DNA from: Bugulina stolonifera
Lineage: Eukaryota; Bryozoa; Gymnolaemata; Cheilostomatida; Bugulidae
Direction: 5' to 3'
Length of the DNA stretch: 64,000 nt
Assembly (NCBI GenBank): GCA_935421135.1
Contig: OW285188.1
Span: 889,001-953,000, forward strand
The position numbers and the translations under genes were made by a program. Under the pieces are notes generated by a model that was not told where the DNA came from, searched no databases, and saw only the letters and a list, made by a program, of their open reading frames with translations. Below are positions 63,507 to 64,000 of the stretch, piece by piece. Each line of letters starts with the position of its first letter. Within the stretch, counting starts at the first letter, position 1.

Positions 63507-64000
63507 GTGAATGAAACACATTGTTACAAACAGCAATTTGGTACCAAACACACTGAAAACTTACTTTTATGTAATATTGAACATCTTCTACTAGTTTATA
63601 AACTGATAACTCAAGTGTATTTGTCAAAAATCACAAATCTGACATTATGTTTCATGTTTGCAAAGTTGAGTATTGCATGCAAAGTCATGTTTTATTGATT
63701 TTCATTCAAAATATGCACTCTGAACATTGCAAAAGTGAATGAAACACATTGTTACAAACAGCAATTTGGTACCAAACACACTGAAAACTTACTTTTATGT
63801 AATTTTGAACATCTTCCACTAGTTTATAAACTGATAACTCAAGTGTATTTGTCAAAAATCACAAATCTGACATTATGTTTCATGTTTGCAAAGTTGAATA
63901 TTGCATGCAAAGTCATGTTTTAGTGATTTTCATTCAAATTATGCATTCTGAACATTGCAAAAGTTAATGAAACACATTGTTACAAACAGCAATTTGGTAC
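63507..64000 (+). repeat. Start of the next 2,031-bp unit, cut by the window end
   Basis: X (63507), A (63735, with the private AATTTTGAAC) and the first 38 bases of a GTTAATG, GGTACC monomer that should be class N if the unit repeats. It shows that the array continues beyond the window. Confidence 0.9.

Larger units (their letters stand above)
1..64000 (+). repeat. Satellite DNA array, 228-bp monomer, single orientation
   Basis: The entire window is head-to-tail copies of one monomer of 228 bp. Walking the array gives 283 complete monomers: 231 of 228 bp, 28 of 207, 15 of 226, 7 of 225, one of 222 and one of 229, which sum exactly to the distance from 83 to 63963. A typical monomer has 29 G and 35 C (about 28% G+C) and no CpG. 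No monomer is inverted and nothing else is inserted. Arrays of this size with mixed higher-order structure are known from centromeres and other heterochromatin of eukaryotes; the centromeric role is inference. I do not recognise the family. Because copies are nearly identical, the exact copy number depends on the assembly. Confidence 0.98.

Noticed and set aside
1..64000. CRISPR array
   Set aside because: The period is 228 bp with no short repeat and variable spacers; the whole period is conserved.
1..64000. Match to known satellites such as primate alpha satellite or mouse minor satellite
   Set aside because: Monomer length and sequence differ and no shared motif is visible. I cannot name the family or the species without a database search.

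Overview
The whole 64 kb window is one uninterrupted, head-to-tail tandem array of an AT-rich satellite DNA. By walking the array I count 283 complete monomers between 83 and 63962, plus a partial monomer at each end (1-82 and 63963-64000). The basic monomer is 228 bp; 231 of 283 are exactly that length. The others are 207 bp (28 copies), 226 bp (15), 225 bp (7), 222 bp (1) and 229 bp (1), and these lengths add up exactly to the span. All monomers lie in the same orientation. I see no transposon insertion, no unique sequence, no RNA gene, no CRISPR and no credible protein gene. The consensus monomer is about 28% G+C and has no CpG at all.

This is typical of centromeric or other constitutive heterochromatin of a eukaryote. 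I do not recognise the family and cannot say whether the host is a plant or an animal. There is no CENP-B-box-like sequence and no resemblance to primate alpha satellite or mouse minor satellite that I can see.

I sorted the monomers into about two dozen classes, named here A to X (my own letters) from shared substitutions and indels; the phase used puts monomer base 1 at the G of the GTG or GTT before AATGAAAC. Two broad haplotypes underlie the classes: a 'GGTACC' type, which carries two perfect 12-bp palindromes, and a 'GGCACA' type, in which both palindromes are broken. A 21-bp deletion that removes one palindrome defines class M.

Layout: 83-9136 is dominated by repeated runs of the series A-B-C-D-E-F-G. 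9137-15698 holds a nine-monomer run followed by a perfect 2,256-bp tandem duplication. 15699-19316 is the most divergent stretch (classes J, K, U, V, W). 19317-23603 returns to A-to-G runs. 24516-27678 copies 9137-12305 at a distance of about 15.4 kb. 28591-43413 contains large units built from the cassette Id-M-X-A. 43414-59465 is a clear higher-order repeat zone in which each unit starts with an R monomer and ends with a Q monomer, with unit lengths of 2,941, 2,031, 2,485, 2,257, 2,257, 2,941 and 1,140 bp. 59466-64000 mixes in short cassettes, and a new 2,031-bp repeat begins to repeat at 63507. The pattern is that of a satellite array evolving by unequal exchange in steps of whole monomers, with several hybrid monomers marking the exchange points.
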